Positions 11,552 to 24,972 of a DNA stretch of 64,000 bases are shown in pieces (position 1 is the first letter of the stretch; each line of letters opens with the position of its first letter). The stretch spans positions 33,835,828 to 33,899,827 of the forward strand of contig NC_079876.1 of assembly GCF_029227915.1 (NCBI RefSeq), written 5' to 3'. Under the pieces are notes generated by a model. The model made no database searches, had not been told where the DNA came from, and worked only from the letters and a program-made list of their open reading frames with translations. This stretch comes from Hydractinia symbiolongicarpus. Taxonomy: Eukaryota; Cnidaria; Hydrozoa; Anthoathecata; Hydractiniidae. Position numbers and translations under genes: made by a program.

Positions 11552-13788
11552 GTCACAGTCCAAAGTTCGTTCAATTAAGTACCACATTCAATCGTTTCAC
11601 TTTTAAAAGCGATGCAACCTAGTAATAACAGATAAATATCGCTAAATACAAGTTGGTACGAATATGTGACCCAACCGTTGTTACTCAAACGGACTGATAT
11701 CGATAGAAAGTCCGTGAAAAGTAGTATTTGAAACTGTCTCTATTTCTTCAGCGCGCGCTAACGGCTAGGATTCGTCACACGGCTAAAACGTGACTTTTTT
11801 ATCTTAATTTTCAAATGAAGCGCTACCACAGGGACCTGTGTAATCGCTGAGTTCCGGCAAGCGCATCAAATTAGGAAGAATGTTATTTCTTGGAGTCCAA
11901 TTGTCTCATTTTTCACATTTATCAAGTCACAGTCCAAAGTTAGTTCAATTAAGTACCACATTCAATCGTTTCACTGTTAAAAGCGATGCAACATAGTAAT
12001 AACAGATAAATATCGCTAAATACATGTTGGTACGAATATGTGACCCAACCGTTGTAACTCAAACGGACTGAAATCGATAGAAAGTCCGTGAAAAGTAGTA
12101 TTTGAAACTGTCTCTCTTTCTTCAGCGCGCGCTAACGGCTAGGATTCGTCACACGGCTAAAACGTGATTTTTTTATCTTAATTTTCAAATGAAGCACTAC
12201 CACAGGGACCAGTGTAATCGCTGAGTTGCGGCAATCATGTCAAATTAGGAAGAATGTTATTTCTTGGAGTCCAATTGTCTTACTTTTTCATTTATAAGGT
12301 CACAGCCCAAAATCAGTTCAATTAAGTCCCACAGTCAATCGTTTCACTGTTAAAAGCGATACAACCTAGTAATACCGGAAAGATATCACGAAATACATGT
12401 TGGTACGAATATGTGACTCAACCGTTGTAACACAAATTGATTGATACTGTTACAAATTCAATGAAATGTAGTTTTTGAAACTGTCTCTATTTCTTCGGCG
12501 CGGGATAACGGCTAGGATTGGTCCCACAGTAAAAAATGACTTATTAATCTAAATTTTTAAATGAAGCGCTACCACAGCGCCCAGTGTAAAAGCTGAGTTC
12601 CGGCAATCACGTCAAATTAAGAAGAATGTTATTTCTTGGAGTCCGATTGTCTCATTTATCAAATTTATCAGGTCACAGTCCAAAGTTAGTTCAATTAAGT
12701 CCCACAGTCAATCGTTTCATTGTTAAAAGCTATGCAACCTAGTAATATCAGAAAAATATCGCTAAATATATGTTAGTACGAATATGTGACCCAACCGTTG
12801 TAACTCAAACGGACTGACACCGTTAGAAAGTCAATGAAATGTAGTTTTTGAAACTTTCGCTATTTCTTCAGCGCGCGATAACGGCTAGGATTGGTCACAC
12901 GGTAAAGAATGATTTATTTATCTAAATTTTTAAATGAAGCCCTACCACAGCGCCCAGTGTAATCGCTCATCTCCGGCAATCATGTCAAATTAAGATGAAT
13001 GTTGTTTCTTGGAGTTCAATTGTCTCATTTATCACATTTATCAGGTCACAGTCCAAAGTTAGTTCTATTAAGTCCCACATTCAATCGTTTCACTGTTAAA
13101 AGCGATGCAACCTAGTATTAACAGATAAATATCGCTAAATACATGTTGGTACGAATATGTTAACCAACCGTTGTAACTCAAATGGACTGACATCGATAAA
13201 AAGTCAGTGAAATGTAGTATTTGAAACTGTCGCCATTTCTTCAGCGCGCGATTACGGATAGGATTGGTCCCACAGTAAAGAATGACTTATTTATCTAAAT
13301 TTTTAAATGAAGCCCTACCACATGCCCAGTGTAATCGCTCAATTCCGGCAATCATGTCAAATTAAGATGAATGTTGTTTCTTGGAGTTCAATTGTCTCAT
13401 TTATCACATTTATCAGGTCACAGTCCAAAGTTAGTTCTATTAAGTACCACATTCAATCGTTTCACTTTTAAAAGCGATGCAACCTAGCAATAACAGATAA
13501 ATATCGCTAAATACATGTTGGTACGAATATGTGACCCAACCATTGCAACTCAAACGGACTGACACCGTTAGAAAGTCAATGAAATGTAGTTTTTGAAACT
13601 GTCGCTATTCTTCAGCGCGCGATAACGGCTAGGATTGGTCCCACGGTAAAGAATGACTTATTTATCTAAATTTTTAAATGAAGCGCTACCACAGCGCCCA
13701 GTGTAATCGCTGAGTTCCGGCAAGCACATCAAATTAGGAAGAATGTTATTTCTTGGAGTCCAATTGTCTCATTTATCACATTTATCAG
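11552..13788 (+). repeat. Full six-monomer HOR copy A-B-C-D-E-F
   Basis: Landmarks 11651, 12025, 12398, 12771, 13144 and 13516 carry A to F in order, 2237 bp in total, and the next A starts at 13789. Together with the copy at 6702 this defines the unit. The E monomer has GTCGCCATTTCTTC, a change shared with the E monomer at 14262. The shortened unit just downstream was therefore probably duplicated from this one. Confidence 0.9.
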
Positions 13789-16770
13789 GTCACAGTCCAA
13801 AGTTCGTTCAATTAAGTACCACATTCAATCGTTTCACTTTTAAAAGCGATGCAACCTAGTAATAACAGATAAATATCGCTAAATACAAGTTGGTACGAAT
13901 ATGTGACCCAACCGTTGTTACTCAAACGGACTGACATCGACAGAAAGTCCGTGAAAAGTAGTATTTGAAACTGTCTCTATTTCTTCAGCGCGCGCTAACG
14001 GCTAGGATTCGTCACACGGCTAAAACGTGACTTTTTTATCTTAATTTTCAAATGAAGCGCTACCACAGGGACCTGTGTAATCGCTGAGTTCCGGCAAGCG
14101 CATCAAATTAGGAAGAATGTTATTTCTTGGAGTCCAATTGTCTCATTTTTCACATTTATCAGGTCACAGTCCAAAGTTAGTTCAATTAAGTACCACATTC
14201 AATCGTTTCACTGTTAAAAGCGATGCAACCTAGTATTAACAGATAAATATCGCTAAATACATGTTGGTACGAATATGTTAACCAACCGTTGTAACTCAAA
14301 TGGACTGACATCGATAAAAAGTCAGTGAAATGTAGTATTTGAAACTGTCGCCATTTCTTCAGCGCGCGATTACGGATAGGATTGGTCCCACAGTAAAGAA
14401 TGACTTATTTATCTAAATTTTTAAATGAAGCCCTACCACATGCCCAGTGTAATCGCTCAATTCCGGCAATCATGTCAAATTAAGATGAATGTTGTTTCTT
14501 GGAGTTCAATTGTCTCATTTATCACATTTATCAGGTCACAGTCCAAAGTTAGTTCTATTAAGTACCACATTCAATCGTTTCACTTTTAAAAGCGATGCAA
14601 CCTAGCAATAACAGATAAATATCGCTAAATACATGTTGGTACGAATATGTGACCCAACCATTGCAACTCAAACGGACTGACACCGTTAGAAAGTCAATGA
14701 AATGTAGTTTTTGAAACTGTCGCTATTCTTCAGCGCGCGATAACGGCTAGGATTGGTCCCACGGTAAAGAATGACTTATTTATCTAAATTTTTAAATGAA
14801 GCGCTACCACAGCGCCCAGTGTAATCGCTGAGTTCCGGCAAGCACATCAAATTAGGAAGAATGTTATTTCTTGGAGTCCAATTGTCTCATTTATCACATT
14901 TATCAGGTCACAGTCCAAAGTGCGTTCAATTAAGTACCACATTCAATCGTTTCACTTTTAAAAGCGATGCAACCTAGTAATAACAGATAAATATCGCTAA
15001 ATACAAGTTGGTACGAACATGTGACCCAACCGTTGTTACTCAAACGGACTGACATCGACAGAAAGTCCGTGAAAAGTAGTATTTGAAACTGTCTCTATTT
15101 CTTCAGCGCGCGCTAACGGCTAGGATTCGTCACACGGCTAAAACGTGACTTTTTTATCTTAATTTTCAAATGAAGCGCTACCACAGGGACCTGTGTAATC
15201 GCTGAGTTCCGGCAAGCGCATCAAATTAGGAAGAATGTTATTTCTTGGAGTCCAATTGTCTCATTTTTCACATTTATCAGGTCACAGTCCAAAGTTAGTT
15301 CAATTAAGTACCACATTCAATCGTTTCACTGTTAAAAGCGATGCAACATAGTAATAACAGATAAATATCGCTAAATACATGTTGGTACGAATATGTGACC
15401 CAACCGTTGTAACTCAAACGGACTGAAATCGATAGAAAGTCCGTGAAAAGTAGTATTTGAAACTGTCTCTCTTTCTTCAGCGCGCGCTAACGGCTAGGAT
15501 TCGTCACACGGCTAAAACGTGATTTTTTTATCTTAATTTTCAAATGAAGCACTACCACAGGGACCAGTGTAATCGCTGAGTTGCGGCAATCATGTCAAAT
15601 TAGGAAGAATGTTATTTCTTGGAGTCCAATTGTCTTACTTTTTCATTTATAAGGTCACAGCCCAAAATCAGTTCAATTAAGTCCCACAGTCAATCGTTTC
15701 ACTGTTAAAAGCGATACAACCTAGTAATACCGGAAAGATATCACGAAATACATGTTGGTACGAATATGTGACTCAACCGTTGTAACACAAATTGATTGAT
15801 ACTGTTACAAATTCAATGAAATGTAGTTTTTGAAACTGTCTCTATTTCTTCGGCGCGGGATAACGGCTAGGATTGGTCCCACAGTAAAAAATGACTTATT
15901 AATCTAAATTTTTAAATGAAGCGCTACCACAGCGCCCAGTGTAATCGCTCATCTCCGGCAATCATGTCAAATTAAGATGAATGTTGTTTCTTGGAGTTCA
16001 ATTGTCTCATTTATCACATTTATCAGGTCACAGTCCAAAGTTAGTTCTATTAAGTCCCACATTCAATCGTTTCACTGTTAAAAGCGATGCAACCTAGTAT
16101 TAACAGATAAATATCGCTAAATACATGTTGGTACGAATATGTTAACCAACCGTTGTAACTCAAATGGACTGACATCGATAAAAAGTCAGTGAAATGTAGT
16201 ATTTGAAACTGTCGCTATTTCTTCAGCGCGCGATTACGGATAGGATTGGTCCCACAGTAAAGAATGACTTATTTATCTAAATTTTTAAATGAAGCCCTAC
16301 CACATGCCCAGTGTAATCGCTCAATTCCGGCAATCATGTCAAATTAAGATGAATGTTGTTTCTTGGAGTTCAATTGTCTCATTTATCACATTTATCAGGT
16401 CACAGTCCAAAGTTAGTTCTATTAAGTACCACATTCAATCGTTTCACTTTTAAAAGCGATGCAACCTAGCAATAACAGATAAATATCGCTAAATACATGT
16501 TGGTACGAATATGTGACCCAACCATTGCAACTCAAACGGACTGACACCGTTAGAAAGTCAATGAAATGTAGTTTTTGAAACTGTCGCTATTCTTCAGCGC
16601 GCGATAACGGCTAGGATTGGTCCCACGGTAAAGAATGACTTATTTATCTAAATTGTTAAATGAAGCGCTACCACAGCGCCCAGTGTAATCGCTGAGTTCC
16701 GGCAAGCACATCAAATTAGGAAGAATGTTATTTCTTGGAGTCCAATTGTCTCATTTATCACATTTATCAG
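13789..16770 (+). repeat. Shortened HOR units A-E-F and A-B-C-E-F
   Basis: Landmarks 13888 A, 14262 E and 14634 F form a trimer, and 15006 A, 15380 B, 15753 C, 16126 E and 16498 F form a pentamer. In the trimer, the monomer at about 14163-14535 starts with the B head (GTTAGTTCAATTAAGTACC) and becomes E within TTCACTGTTAAAAGCGATGCAACC. In the pentamer, C joins the D tail near GCGCCCAGTGTAATCGCTCATCTCC (about 15930-15960), removing one monomer's worth of C/D. Both are in-register deletions through hybrid monomers. The A monomers at 13888 and 15006 share GACATCGACAG, which marks the second as a recent copy of the first. Confidence 0.85.
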
Positions 16771-18636
16771 GTCACAGTCCAAAGTTCGTTCAATTAAGTA
16801 CCACATTCAATCGTTTCACTTTTAAAAGCGATGCAACCTAGTAATAACAGATAAATATCGCTAAATACAAGTTGGTACGAATATGTGACACAACCGTTGT
16901 TACTCAAACGGACTGACATCGATAGAAAGTCCGTGAAAAGTAGTATTTGAAACTGTCTCTATTTCTTCAGCGCGCGCTAACGGCTAGGATTCGTCACACG
17001 GCTAAAACGTGACTTTTTTATCTTAATTTTCAAATGAAGCGCTACCACAGGGACCTGTGTAATCGCTGAGTTCCGGCAAGCGCATCAAATTAGGAAGAAT
17101 GTTATTTCTTGGAGTCCAATTGTCTCATTTTTCACATTCATCAGGTCACAGTCCAAAGTTAGTTCAATTAAGTACCACATTCAATCGTTTCACTGTTAAA
17201 AGCGATGCAACATAGTAATAACAGATAAATATCGCTAAATACATGTTGGTACGAATATGTGACCCAACCGTTGTAACTCAAACGGACTGAAATCGATAGA
17301 AAGTCCGTGAAAAGTAGTATTTGAAACTGTCTCTCTTTCTTCAGCGCGCACTAACGGCTAGTATTCGTCACACGGCTAAAACGTGATTTTTTTATCTTAA
17401 TTTTCAAATGAAGCACTACCACAGGGACCAGTGTAATCGCTGAGTTGCGGCAATCATGTCAAATTAGGAAGAATGTTATTTCTTGGAGTCCAATTGTCTT
17501 ACTTTTTCATTTATAAGGTCACAGCCCAAAATCAGTTCAATTAAGTCCCACAGTCAATCGTTTTACTGTTAAAAGCGATACAACCTAGTAATACCGGAAA
17601 GATATCACGAAATACATGTTGGTACGAATATGTGACTCAACCGTTGTAACACAAATTGATTGATACTGTTACAAATTCAATGAAATGTAGTTTTTGAAAC
17701 TGTCTCTATTTCTTCGGCGCGGGATAACGGCTAGGATTGGTCCCACAGTAAAAAATGACTTATTAATCTAAATTTTTAAATGAAGCGCTACCACAGCGCC
17801 CAGTGTAAAAGCTGAGTTCCGGCAATCACGTCAAATTAAGAAGAATGTTATTTCTTGGAGTCCGATTGTCTCATTTATCAAATTTATCAGGTCACAGTCC
17901 AAAGTTAGTTCAATTAAGTCCCACAGTCAATCGTTTCATTGTTAAAAGCTATGCAACCTAGTAATATCAGAAAAATATCGCTAAATATATGTTAGTACGA
18001 ATATGTGACCCAACCGTTGTAACTCAAACGGACTGACACCGTTAGAAAGTCAATGAAATGTAGTTTTTGAAACTTTCGGTATTTCTTCAGCGCGCGATAA
18101 CGGCTAGGATTGGTCACACGGTAAAGAATGATTTATTTATCTAAATTTTTAAATGAAGCCCTACCACAGCGCCCAGTGTAATCGCTCAATTCCGGCAATC
18201 ATGTCAAATTAAAAAGAATGTTGTTTCTTGAAGATCAATTGTCTCATTTATCACATTTATCAGGTCACAGTCCAAAGTTAGTTCTATTAAGTCCCACATT
18301 CAATCGTTTCACTGTTAAAAGCGATGCAACCTAGTATTAACAGATAAATATCGCTAAATACATGTTGGTACGAATATGTTAACCAACCGTTGTAACTCAA
18401 ATGGACTGACATCGATAAAAAGTCAGTGAAATGTAGTATTTGAAACTGTCGCTATTTCTTCAGCGCGCTATTACGGATAGGATTGGTCCCACAGTAAAGA
18501 ATGACTTATTTATCTAAATTTTTAAATGAAGCGATACCACAGCGCCCAGTGTAATCGCTGAGTTCCGGCAATCACGTCAAATTAAGAAGAATGTTTTTTC
18601 TTAGAGTCTAATTGTCTCATTTATCACATTCATCAG
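16771..18636 (+). repeat. Last block I unit A-B-C-D-E, fading into block II
   Basis: Landmarks 16870 A, 17244 B, 17617 C, 17990 D and 18363 E close the A-F region. The F monomer is replaced by the I variant of block II. The change happens inside the E tail near 18530-18610, where the sequence becomes GCGATACCACAGCGCC and then GAATGTTTTTTCTTAGAGTC, the lead-in used before every I monomer. This unit carries more private changes than earlier ones, such as GCGCACTAACGGCTAGTATTC near 17347 and AAAAAGAATGTTGTTTCTTGAAG near 18210. Lower homogeneity is expected at the edge of an HOR domain. Confidence 0.8.
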
Positions 18637-19007
18637 GTCACAGTCCAAAGTTAGTTCAATTAAGTCCCACATTCAATCATTTCACTGTTAAAAGCGATGC
18701 AACCTAGTAATCTCAGAAAAATATCGCTAAATACATGTTGGTATCAAGATGTGATTCAACCATTGTAACTCAAACAGACTGACACCGTTAGAAAGTCAGT
18801 GAAATATAGTATTTGAAACTGTCTCTATTTCTTCAACGGGCGCTAACGGCTAGGATTGGTCCCACAGTAAAAATGACTTATTTATCTAAATTTTTAAATA
18901 AAGCGCTACCACAGCGCCTGGTGTAATCGCTGAGTTGCGGCAATTATGTCAAATTAAGAAGAATGTTATTTCTTGGAGTCCAATTGTCTCACTTTCACAT
19001 TTATAAG

Positions 19008-20498
19008 GTCACAACCCAAAATCAGTTCAATTAAGTCCCACAGTCAATTGTTTCACTGTTACAAGCGATGCAATCTAGTAATACCGGAAAGATATCACGA
19101 AATACATGTTGGTAAGAATATGTGACTCAGCCGTTGTAGCTCAAACGGATTGACACTGTTAGAAAGTCAATGAAATGTACTTTTTGAAACTGTCTCTATT
19201 TCTTCATGGCGGGATAACGGCTGGGATTGGTCTTACAGCAAGAAATGACATATTTATCTAAGTTTTTAAATGAAGCGCTACCAGAGCGCCCAGTGTAATC
19301 GCTGAGTTCCGGCAATTATGTCAAATTAAAAAGAATGTTATTTCTTGGAGTCCAATTGTCTCATTTATAACATTTTTAAGGTCACAGTCAAAAATCAGTT
19401 CAATTTAATCCCACAGTCAATCTTTTCACTGTTAAAACCGATGCAACCTATTAATATGAGAAAAATATCGCTAAATTCATGTTGGTACGAATATGTGACT
19501 CATCCGTTGTAACTCAATCGGATTGATGCTGTTAGAAAGTCAATGAAATGTAGTTTTTGAAACTGTCTCTATTTCTTCAGCGCGGGATAACGGCTAGGAT
19601 AGGTCCCACAGTAAAAAATGACTTACTTATTTAAATTTTTAAATGAAGCGCTACCACAGCGCCTGGTGTAATCGCTGAGTTGCGACAATTATGTCAAATT
19701 AAGAAGAATGTTATTTCTTGGAGTCCAATTGTCTCACTTTCACATTTATAAGGTCACAACCCAAAATCAGTTCAATTAAGTCCCACAGTCAATTGTTTCA
19801 CTGTTACAAGCGATGCAATCTAGTAATACCGGAAAGATATCACGAAATACATGTTGGTAAGAATATGTGACTCAGCCGTTGTAGCTCAAACGGATTGACA
19901 CTGTTAGAAAGTCAATGAAATGTACTTTTTGAAACTGTCTCTATTTCTTCATGGCGGGATAACGGCTGGGATTGGTCTTACAGCAAGAAATGACATATTT
20001 ATCTAAGTTTTTAAATGAAGCGCTACCAGAGCGCCCAGTGTAATCGCTGAGTTCCGGCAATCATGTCAAATTAAAAAGAATGTTATTTCTTGGAGTCCAA
20101 TTGTCTCATTTATAACATTTATAAGGTCACAGTCAAAAATCAGTTCAATTTAATCCCACAGTCAATCGTTTCACTGTTAAAACCGATGCAACCTATTAAT
20201 ATGAGAAAAATATCGCTAAATTCATGTTGGTACGAATATGTGACTCATCCGTTGTACCTCAATCGGATTGATGCTGTTAGAAAGTCAATGAAATGTAGTT
20301 TTTGAAACTGTCTCTATTTCTTCAGCGCGGGATAACGGCTAGGATAGGTCCCATAGTAAAAAATGACTTACTTATTTAAATTTTTAAATGAAGCGCTACC
20401 ACAACGCCCAGTGTAATCACTGAGTTCCGGCAATCACGTCAAATTAAGAAGAATGTTATTTCTTGTAGTCCAATTGTCTCATTTATAACATTTATAAA
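19008..20498 (+). repeat. Tandem duplication of a J-K dimer, 745 bp per copy
   Basis: The copies are 19008-19752 and 19753-20498. Both carry CAGCAAGAAATGAC and GCTACCAGAGCGCC in J and AAATTCATGTTGG in K. Differences I saw in K are CATTTTTAAGG against CATTTATAAGG, CAATCTTTTC against CAATCGTTTC, and GTTGTAACTC against GTTGTACCTC. The last change removes an in-frame TAA and creates the 71-codon chance reading frame at 20090-20305. Confidence 0.85.
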
Positions 20499-21617
20499 GT
20501 CACAGTCCAAAATCAGTTCAATTAAGTCCCACAGTCAATCCTTTCACTGTTAAAAGCAATGCAACCTAGTAACATGAGAAAAATATTGCTAAATTCATGT
20601 TGGTACGAGTATGTGACGCAACCGTTGTAACTGAAGCGGATTGATACCGTTAGAAAGTCAATGAAATGTAGTTTTTGAAACTGTCGCTATTTCTTCAGCG
20701 CGCGATAACGGCTAGGTTTGGTCCCACAGTAAAAATGACTTAATTAACAAAATTTTTAAATGAAGTGCTACCCCAGCGCCCAGTGTAATCGCTGAGTTCC
20801 GGCAATCACGTCAAATTAAGAAGAATGTTAATTCTTGGAGTTCAATTGTCTCACTTATAAAATTTATCAGGTCACAGTCCAAAGTTAGTTCAATTAAGTC
20901 CCACAGTCAATCGTTTCATTGTTAAAAGCGATGCAATCTAGTAATATCAGAAAAATATTGCTAAATACATGTTGGTACGAATATGTGACCCAACCGTTGT
21001 AACTCACACGGACTATAGTCGTTAGAATGTCAATGAAATGAAGTTTTTGAAACTGTCGCTATTTCTTCAGCGCGCGATAACAGATAGGATTGGTCCCACA
21101 GTAAAGAATGACTTATTTATCTAAATATTTAAATGAAGCGCTACCACAGCGCCCAGTGTAATCGCTGAGTTCCGGCAATCATGTCAAATTAAAAAGAATG
21201 TTATTTCTTGGAGTACAATTGTCTCATTTATAACATTTATAAGGTCACAGTCAAAAATCAGTTCAATTTAATCCCACAGTCAATCGTTTCACTGTTAAAA
21301 GCGATCCAACCTAGTAATATGAGAAAAATATCGCTAAATACATGTTGGTACGAATATGTGACCCAACCGTTGTAACTCAAGCGGACTGACATCGATAAAA
21401 AGTCAGTGAAATATAGTATTTGAAACTGTCTCTATTTCTTTAGCACGCGCTAACCGCTAGGATTGGTCTCACAGTTAAAAAATGACTTCTTTATCGTAAT
21501 TCTTAAATGAAGCGCTACCACAGCGCCCAGTGTAATCGCTGAGTTCCGGCAATCATGTCAAATTAAAAAGAATGTTATTTATTGGAGTCCAATTGTCTCA
21601 CTTATAACATTTATAAG

Positions 21618-24600
21618 GTCACAGTCAAAAATCAGTTCAATTTAATCCCACAGTTAATCATTTCACTGTTAAAAGCGATGCAACCTATTAATATGAGAAA
21701 ATTATCGTTAAATACATGTTGGTACGAAAATATGACTCATCCGTTGTAACTCAAACGGGTTGATGCTGTTAGAAAGTCAATGAAATGTACTTTTTGAAAC
21801 TGTGTCTATTTCTTCAGCGCGGGATAACGGCTAGGATTGGTCTTACAGTAAGAAATGACATATTTATCTAAATTTTTAAATGAACCGCTACCACAGCGGC
21901 CAGTGTAATCGCTGAGTTCCGGCAATCATGTCAAATTAAGAAGAATGTTATTTCTTGTAGTCCAATTGTCTCATTTATAACATTGATAAAGTCACAGTCC
22001 AAAATCAGTTCAATTAAGTCCCACAGTCAATCCTTTTACTGTTAAAAGCGATGCAACCTAGTAATATGAGAAAAATATCGCTAAATACATGTTGGTACGA
22101 GTATGTGACGCAACCGTTGTAACTGAAGCGGATTGATACCGTTAGAAAGTCAATGAAATGTAGTTATTTAAACTGTCGCTATTTCTTCAGCGCGCGATAA
22201 CGGCTAGGTTTGGTCCCACAGTAAAAATGACTTAATTAACTAAATTTTTAAATGAAGTGCTACCCCAGCGCCCAGTGTAATGGCTGAGTTCCGGCAATCA
22301 CGTCAAATTAAGAAGAATGTTAATTCTTGGAGTTAAATTGTGTCACTTATAAAATTTATAAGGTCACAGTCAAAAATCAGTTCAATTTAATCCCACAGTC
22401 AATCGTTTCACTGTTAAAAGCGATGCAACCTAGTAATATGAGAAAAATATCGCTAAATACATGTTGGTACGAATATGTGACCCAACCGTTGTAACTCAAG
22501 CGGACTGACATCGATAAAAAGTCAGTGAAATATAGTATTTGAAACTGTCTCTATTTCTTTAGCACGCGCTAACGGCTAGGATTGGTCTCACAGTTAAAAA
22601 ATGACTTTTTTATCTTAATTCTTAAATGAAGCGTTACCACAGCGCCCAGTGTAATCGCTGAGTTCCGGCAATCATGTCAAATTAAAAAGAATGTTATTTA
22701 TTGGAGTCCAATTGTCTCACTTATAACATTTATAAGGTCACTGTCAAAAATCAGTTCAATTTAATCCCACAGTTAATCATTTCACTGTTAAAAGCGATGC
22801 AACCTATTAATATGAGAAAATTATCGTTAAATACATGTTGGTACGAATATATGACTCATCCGTTGTAACTCAAACGGATTGATGCTGTTAGAAAGTCAAT
22901 GAAATGTACTTTTTGAAACTGTGTCTATTTCTTCAGCGCGGGATAACGGCTAGGATTGGTCTTACAGTAAGAAATGACATATTTATCTAAATTTTTAAAT
23001 GAACCGCTACCACAGCGCCCAGTGTAATCGCTGAGTTCCGGCAATCACGTCAAAATAAGAAGAATGTTTTTTCTTAGAGTCTAATTGTCTCATTTATCAC
23101 ATTCATCAGGTCACAGTCCAAAGTTAGTTCAATTAATTCCCACATTCAATCATTTCACTGTTAAAAGCGATGCAACCTAGTAATCTCAGAAAAATATGGC
23201 TAAATACATGTTGGTATCAATATGTGATTCAACCGTTGTAACGCAAACAGACTGACACCGTTAGAAAGTCAGTGAAATATAGTATTTGAAACTGTCTCTA
23301 TTTCTTCAGCGGGCGCTAACGGCTAAGATTGGTCCCACACTAAAAATGACTTATTTATCTAAATTTTTAAATAAAGCGCTACCACAGCGCCTGGTGTAAT
23401 CGCTGAGTTGCGGCAATTATGTCAAATTAAGAAGAATGTTATTTCTTGGAGTACAATTGTCTCACTTTCACATTTATAAGGTCACAGCCTAAAATCAGTT
23501 CAATTAAGTCCCACAGTCAATTGTTTCACTGTTAAAAGCGATGCAATCTAGTAATACAGGAAAGATATCACGAAATACATGTTGGTAAGAATATGTGACT
23601 CTACCGTTGTAGCTCAAACGGATTGACACTGTTAGAAAGTCAATGAAATGTACTTTTTGAAACTGTCTCTATTTCTTCATGGCGGGATAACGGCTGGGAT
23701 TGGTCTTATAGCAAGAAATGACATATTTATCTAAATTTTTAAATGAAGCGCTACCACAGCGCCCAGTGTAATCGCTGAGTTCCGGCAATCATGTCAAATT
23801 AAAAAGAATGTTATTTCTTGGAGTCCAATTGTCTCATTTATAACATTTATAAGGTCACAGTCAAAAATCAGTTCAATTTAATCCCACAGTCAATCGTTTC
23901 ACTGATAAAAGCGATGCAACCTATTAATATGAGAAAATTATCGCTAATTACATGTTGGTACGAGTATGTGACGCAACCGTTGTAACTGAAGCGGATTAAT
24001 ACCGTTAGAAAATCAATGAAATGTAGTTTTTTAAACTGTCGCTATTTCTTCAGCGCGCGATAACGGCTAGGTTTGGTCCCACAGTAAAAATGACTTAATT
24101 AACTAAATTTTTAAATGAAGTGCTACCCCAGCGCCCAGTGTAATCGCTGAGTTCCGGCAATCACGTCAAATTAAGAAGAATGTTAATTCTTGGAGTTAAA
24201 TTGTCTCACTTATAAAATTTATCAGGTCACAGTCCAAAGTTAGTTCAATTAAGTCCCACAGTCAATCGTTTCATTGTTAAAAGCGATGCAATCTAGTAAT
24301 ATCAGAAAAATATCGCTAAATACATGTTGGTACGAATATGTGACCCAACCGTTGTAACTCACACGGACTATAGTCGTTAGAAAGTCAATGAAATGAAGTT
24401 TTTGAAACTGTCGCTATTTCTTCAGCGCGCGATAACAGATAGGATTGGTCCCACAGTAAAGAATGACTTATTTATCTAAATATTTAAATGAAGCGCTACC
24501 ACAGCGCCCAGTGTAATCGCTGAGTTCCGCCAATCATGTCAAATTAAAAAGAATGTTATTTCTTGGAGTACAATTGTCTCATTTATAACATTTATAAGGT

Positions 24601-24972
24601 CACAGTCAAAAATCAGTTCAATTTAATCCCACAGTCAATCGTTTCACTGTTAAGAGCGATGCAACCTAGTAATATGAGAAAAATATCGCTAAATACATGT
24701 TGGTACGAATATGTGACACAACCGTTGTAACTCAAGCGGACTGACATCGATAAAAAGTTAGTGAAATATAGTATTTGAAACTGTCTCTATTTCTTTAGCA
24801 CGCGCTAACGGCTAGGATTGGTCTCACAGTTAAAAAATGACTTTTTTATCTTAATTCTTAAATGAAGCGCTACCACAGCGCCCAGTGTAATCGCTGAGTT
24901 CCGGCAATCATGTCAAATTAAAAAGAATGTTATTTATTGGAGTCCAATTGTCTCACTTATAACATTTATAAG
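21618..24972 (+). repeat. Nine-monomer segmental duplication, copy 1
   Basis: Monomers K-L-N-K-I-J-K/L-M-N (landmarks 21717 to 24698) recur in the same order at 26465-29819, offset by 4847 bp (13 monomers). Private markers appear in both copies: GGTACGAAAATATGAC and AAACGGGTTGATG in the first K, CATTGATAAAGTC before L, and GGTCACTGTCAAAAATC before the second K. I noticed only two substitutions against copy 2: GTCAAAATAAG against GTCAAATTAAG near 23050 and GGCTAAGATTGG against GGCTAGGATTGG near 23323. Confidence 0.9.

Larger units (their letters stand above)
1..18636 (+). repeat. Block I: A-B-C-D-E-F higher-order repeat region, about 50 monomers
   Basis: Six variants alternate in fixed order. 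A has ACAAGTTGGTACG and GTTCGTTCAATTAAG. B has GCAACATAGTAATAACAG and GAAATCGATAG. C has ACCGGAAAGATATCACG and TTCGGCGCGGG. D has TATATGTTAGTACG. E has AGTATTAACAG and TATGTTAACCAACC. F has CTAGCAATAACAG and CCATTGCAACTC. The reading by landmark is: F' 91, A/B 464, C 837, D 1210, E 1583, F 1955, A 2327, B 2701, C 3074, D 3447, B 3821, C 4194, island 4567-5312, A' 5684, D 6057, F 6429, A 6801, B 7175, C 7548, D 7921, E 8294, F 8666, A 9039, C 9412, D 9785, A 10158, B 10532, C 10905, D 11278, A 11651, B 12025, C 12398, D 12771, E 13144, F 13516, A 13888, E 14262, F 14634, A 15006, B 15380, C 15753, E 16126, F 16498, A 16870, B 17244, C 17617, D 17990, E 18363. Full units are about 2237 bp. Shortened units (ABCD, CDA, AEF, ABCEF) lack whole monomers. 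Confidence 0.93.

Noticed and set aside
20090-20305. A 71-codon open reading frame on the plus strand
   Set aside because: It starts with TTG, lies wholly within the satellite, and exists because one base change (GTTGTAACTC to GTTGTACCTC near 20257) removes a TAA present in the sister copy 745 bp upstream. No ribosome-site, domain or codon-usage support is visible.
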